Source of the DNA: Cordylochernes scorpioides
Taxonomy: Eukaryota > Arthropoda > Arachnida > Pseudoscorpiones > Chernetidae
Assembly: GCA_030710605.1 (NCBI GenBank)
Contig: CP092868.1
Coordinates: forward strand, 24,847,104 to 24,911,103
Direction: 5' to 3'
DNA: 64,000 nucleotides
The stretch's first letter is position 1. Every line of letters begins with the position of its first letter. The notes below the pieces were generated by a model that saw only the letters and a program-made list of their open reading frames with translations, ran no database searches and had not been told where the DNA came from. This document shows, in pieces, positions 63,641-64,000 of this stretch. Both the position numbers and the translations under genes were made by a program.

Positions 63641-64000
63641 AGGGCGAAGTTTGAAAGACTACGCTAACATTTATGTAGTTAACATATCGTTCAATATCTG
63701 ATCATTTAATGGATCTTTTGATATCATAAGGTTTGCTGGTATATCTTCAGTATCTTGACATCTCTATCTTTCTCAATGATCAATTTGAGGTAAACTTGGA
63801 TGGATAATTTGAATATCATCTCTCTAGTGCCGACATCGTTCTTTTATGACTACTTGGAAGATCTTGAGATCTTCTATATGGATGATCCGTTGTCTGAAGA
63901 GAAGATTCTGGACTAGCATCCACGGGAGTCGTGCTGTTAAAGATGGGGCTAGGCAGACGCCATTCGGTTATCATGGCGCTGAGATAAGGTATCGTGTGAT
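63640..64000. other. Unique sequence at the right edge
   Basis: Less AT-rich; GCATCCACGGGAGTCGTGCT near 63920 could belong to a gene or element beyond the window. No convincing frame. Confidence 0.4.

Overview
The window looks like a TE-dense, AT-rich stretch of an invertebrate animal nuclear genome. It contains one gene I can call with confidence: an apparently intronless C/EBP-family bZIP transcription factor (19322-20128, + strand) with its own GC-richer, CpG-containing upstream region. Its bZIP region has the C/EBP signature NNIAVRKSR. The host species cannot be fixed from the sequence. Nothing resembles a prokaryote: there are no operons or Shine-Dalgarno sites, while 5'-truncated non-LTR retrotransposons (LINEs), short retroelements with target-site duplications, TA- and 8-bp-TSD MITEs, U6 snRNA copies and long satellite arrays are everywhere.

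Layout. 0-4.4 kb: a LINE reverse-transcriptase (RT) fragment running off the left edge, a 25-bp minisatellite, MITEs and foldbacks, and a second RT fragment. 4.4-6.2 kb: a 73-bp satellite. 6.3-13.8 kb: many small elements, including a canonical hammerhead ribozyme (11898-11952, -) and a retroposed U6 copy with a 16-bp TSD. 14.8-15.3 kb: a 98-bp satellite. 16.3-17.5 kb: a U6-derived 66-bp satellite. 18.5-22 kb: the C/EBP locus. 24.3-25.9 kb: a second U6-derived array. 26-34 kb: MITEs, foldbacks and a LINE nested in a SINE-like element. 34.9-36.2 kb: a decayed LINE RT. 36.4-39.8 kb: a 44-bp satellite ending in a GC-richer block. 41.5 and 44.5 kb: U6 arrays fused to the SINE-like element. 46-60 kb: further LINE 3' ends, MITEs and several copies of the SINE-like element. 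60.9-62.5 kb: an 80-bp satellite. 63.2-63.65 kb: a short-period tandem repeat.

Most interesting content. (1) A SINE-like family, called SINE-H here, carries a complete hammerhead ribozyme core: GUC cleavage triplet, CUGAUGA, GAA and three perfect 5-bp helices. Its three strands are joined in an order that is not a circular permutation of the normal hammerhead (S1-S2-S3 instead of S1-S3-S2), so it would have to fold as a pseudoknot. A fourth conserved GC helix overlaps the linker. (2) Four satellite arrays of 66-bp units derive from the 5' two thirds of U6 snRNA. Two of them begin with a true U6 5' end and run into SINE-H, which suggests that a U6/SINE-H chimeric retrocopy seeded the satellite. 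(3) Several unrelated-looking foldback families share a hairpin-GAAAG-AATAAA module. (4) LINE and short-element 3' ends share a covarying hairpin just before AATAAA and a TTG or GT tail. All of this comes from reading by eye; no alignment, folding or database search was run.
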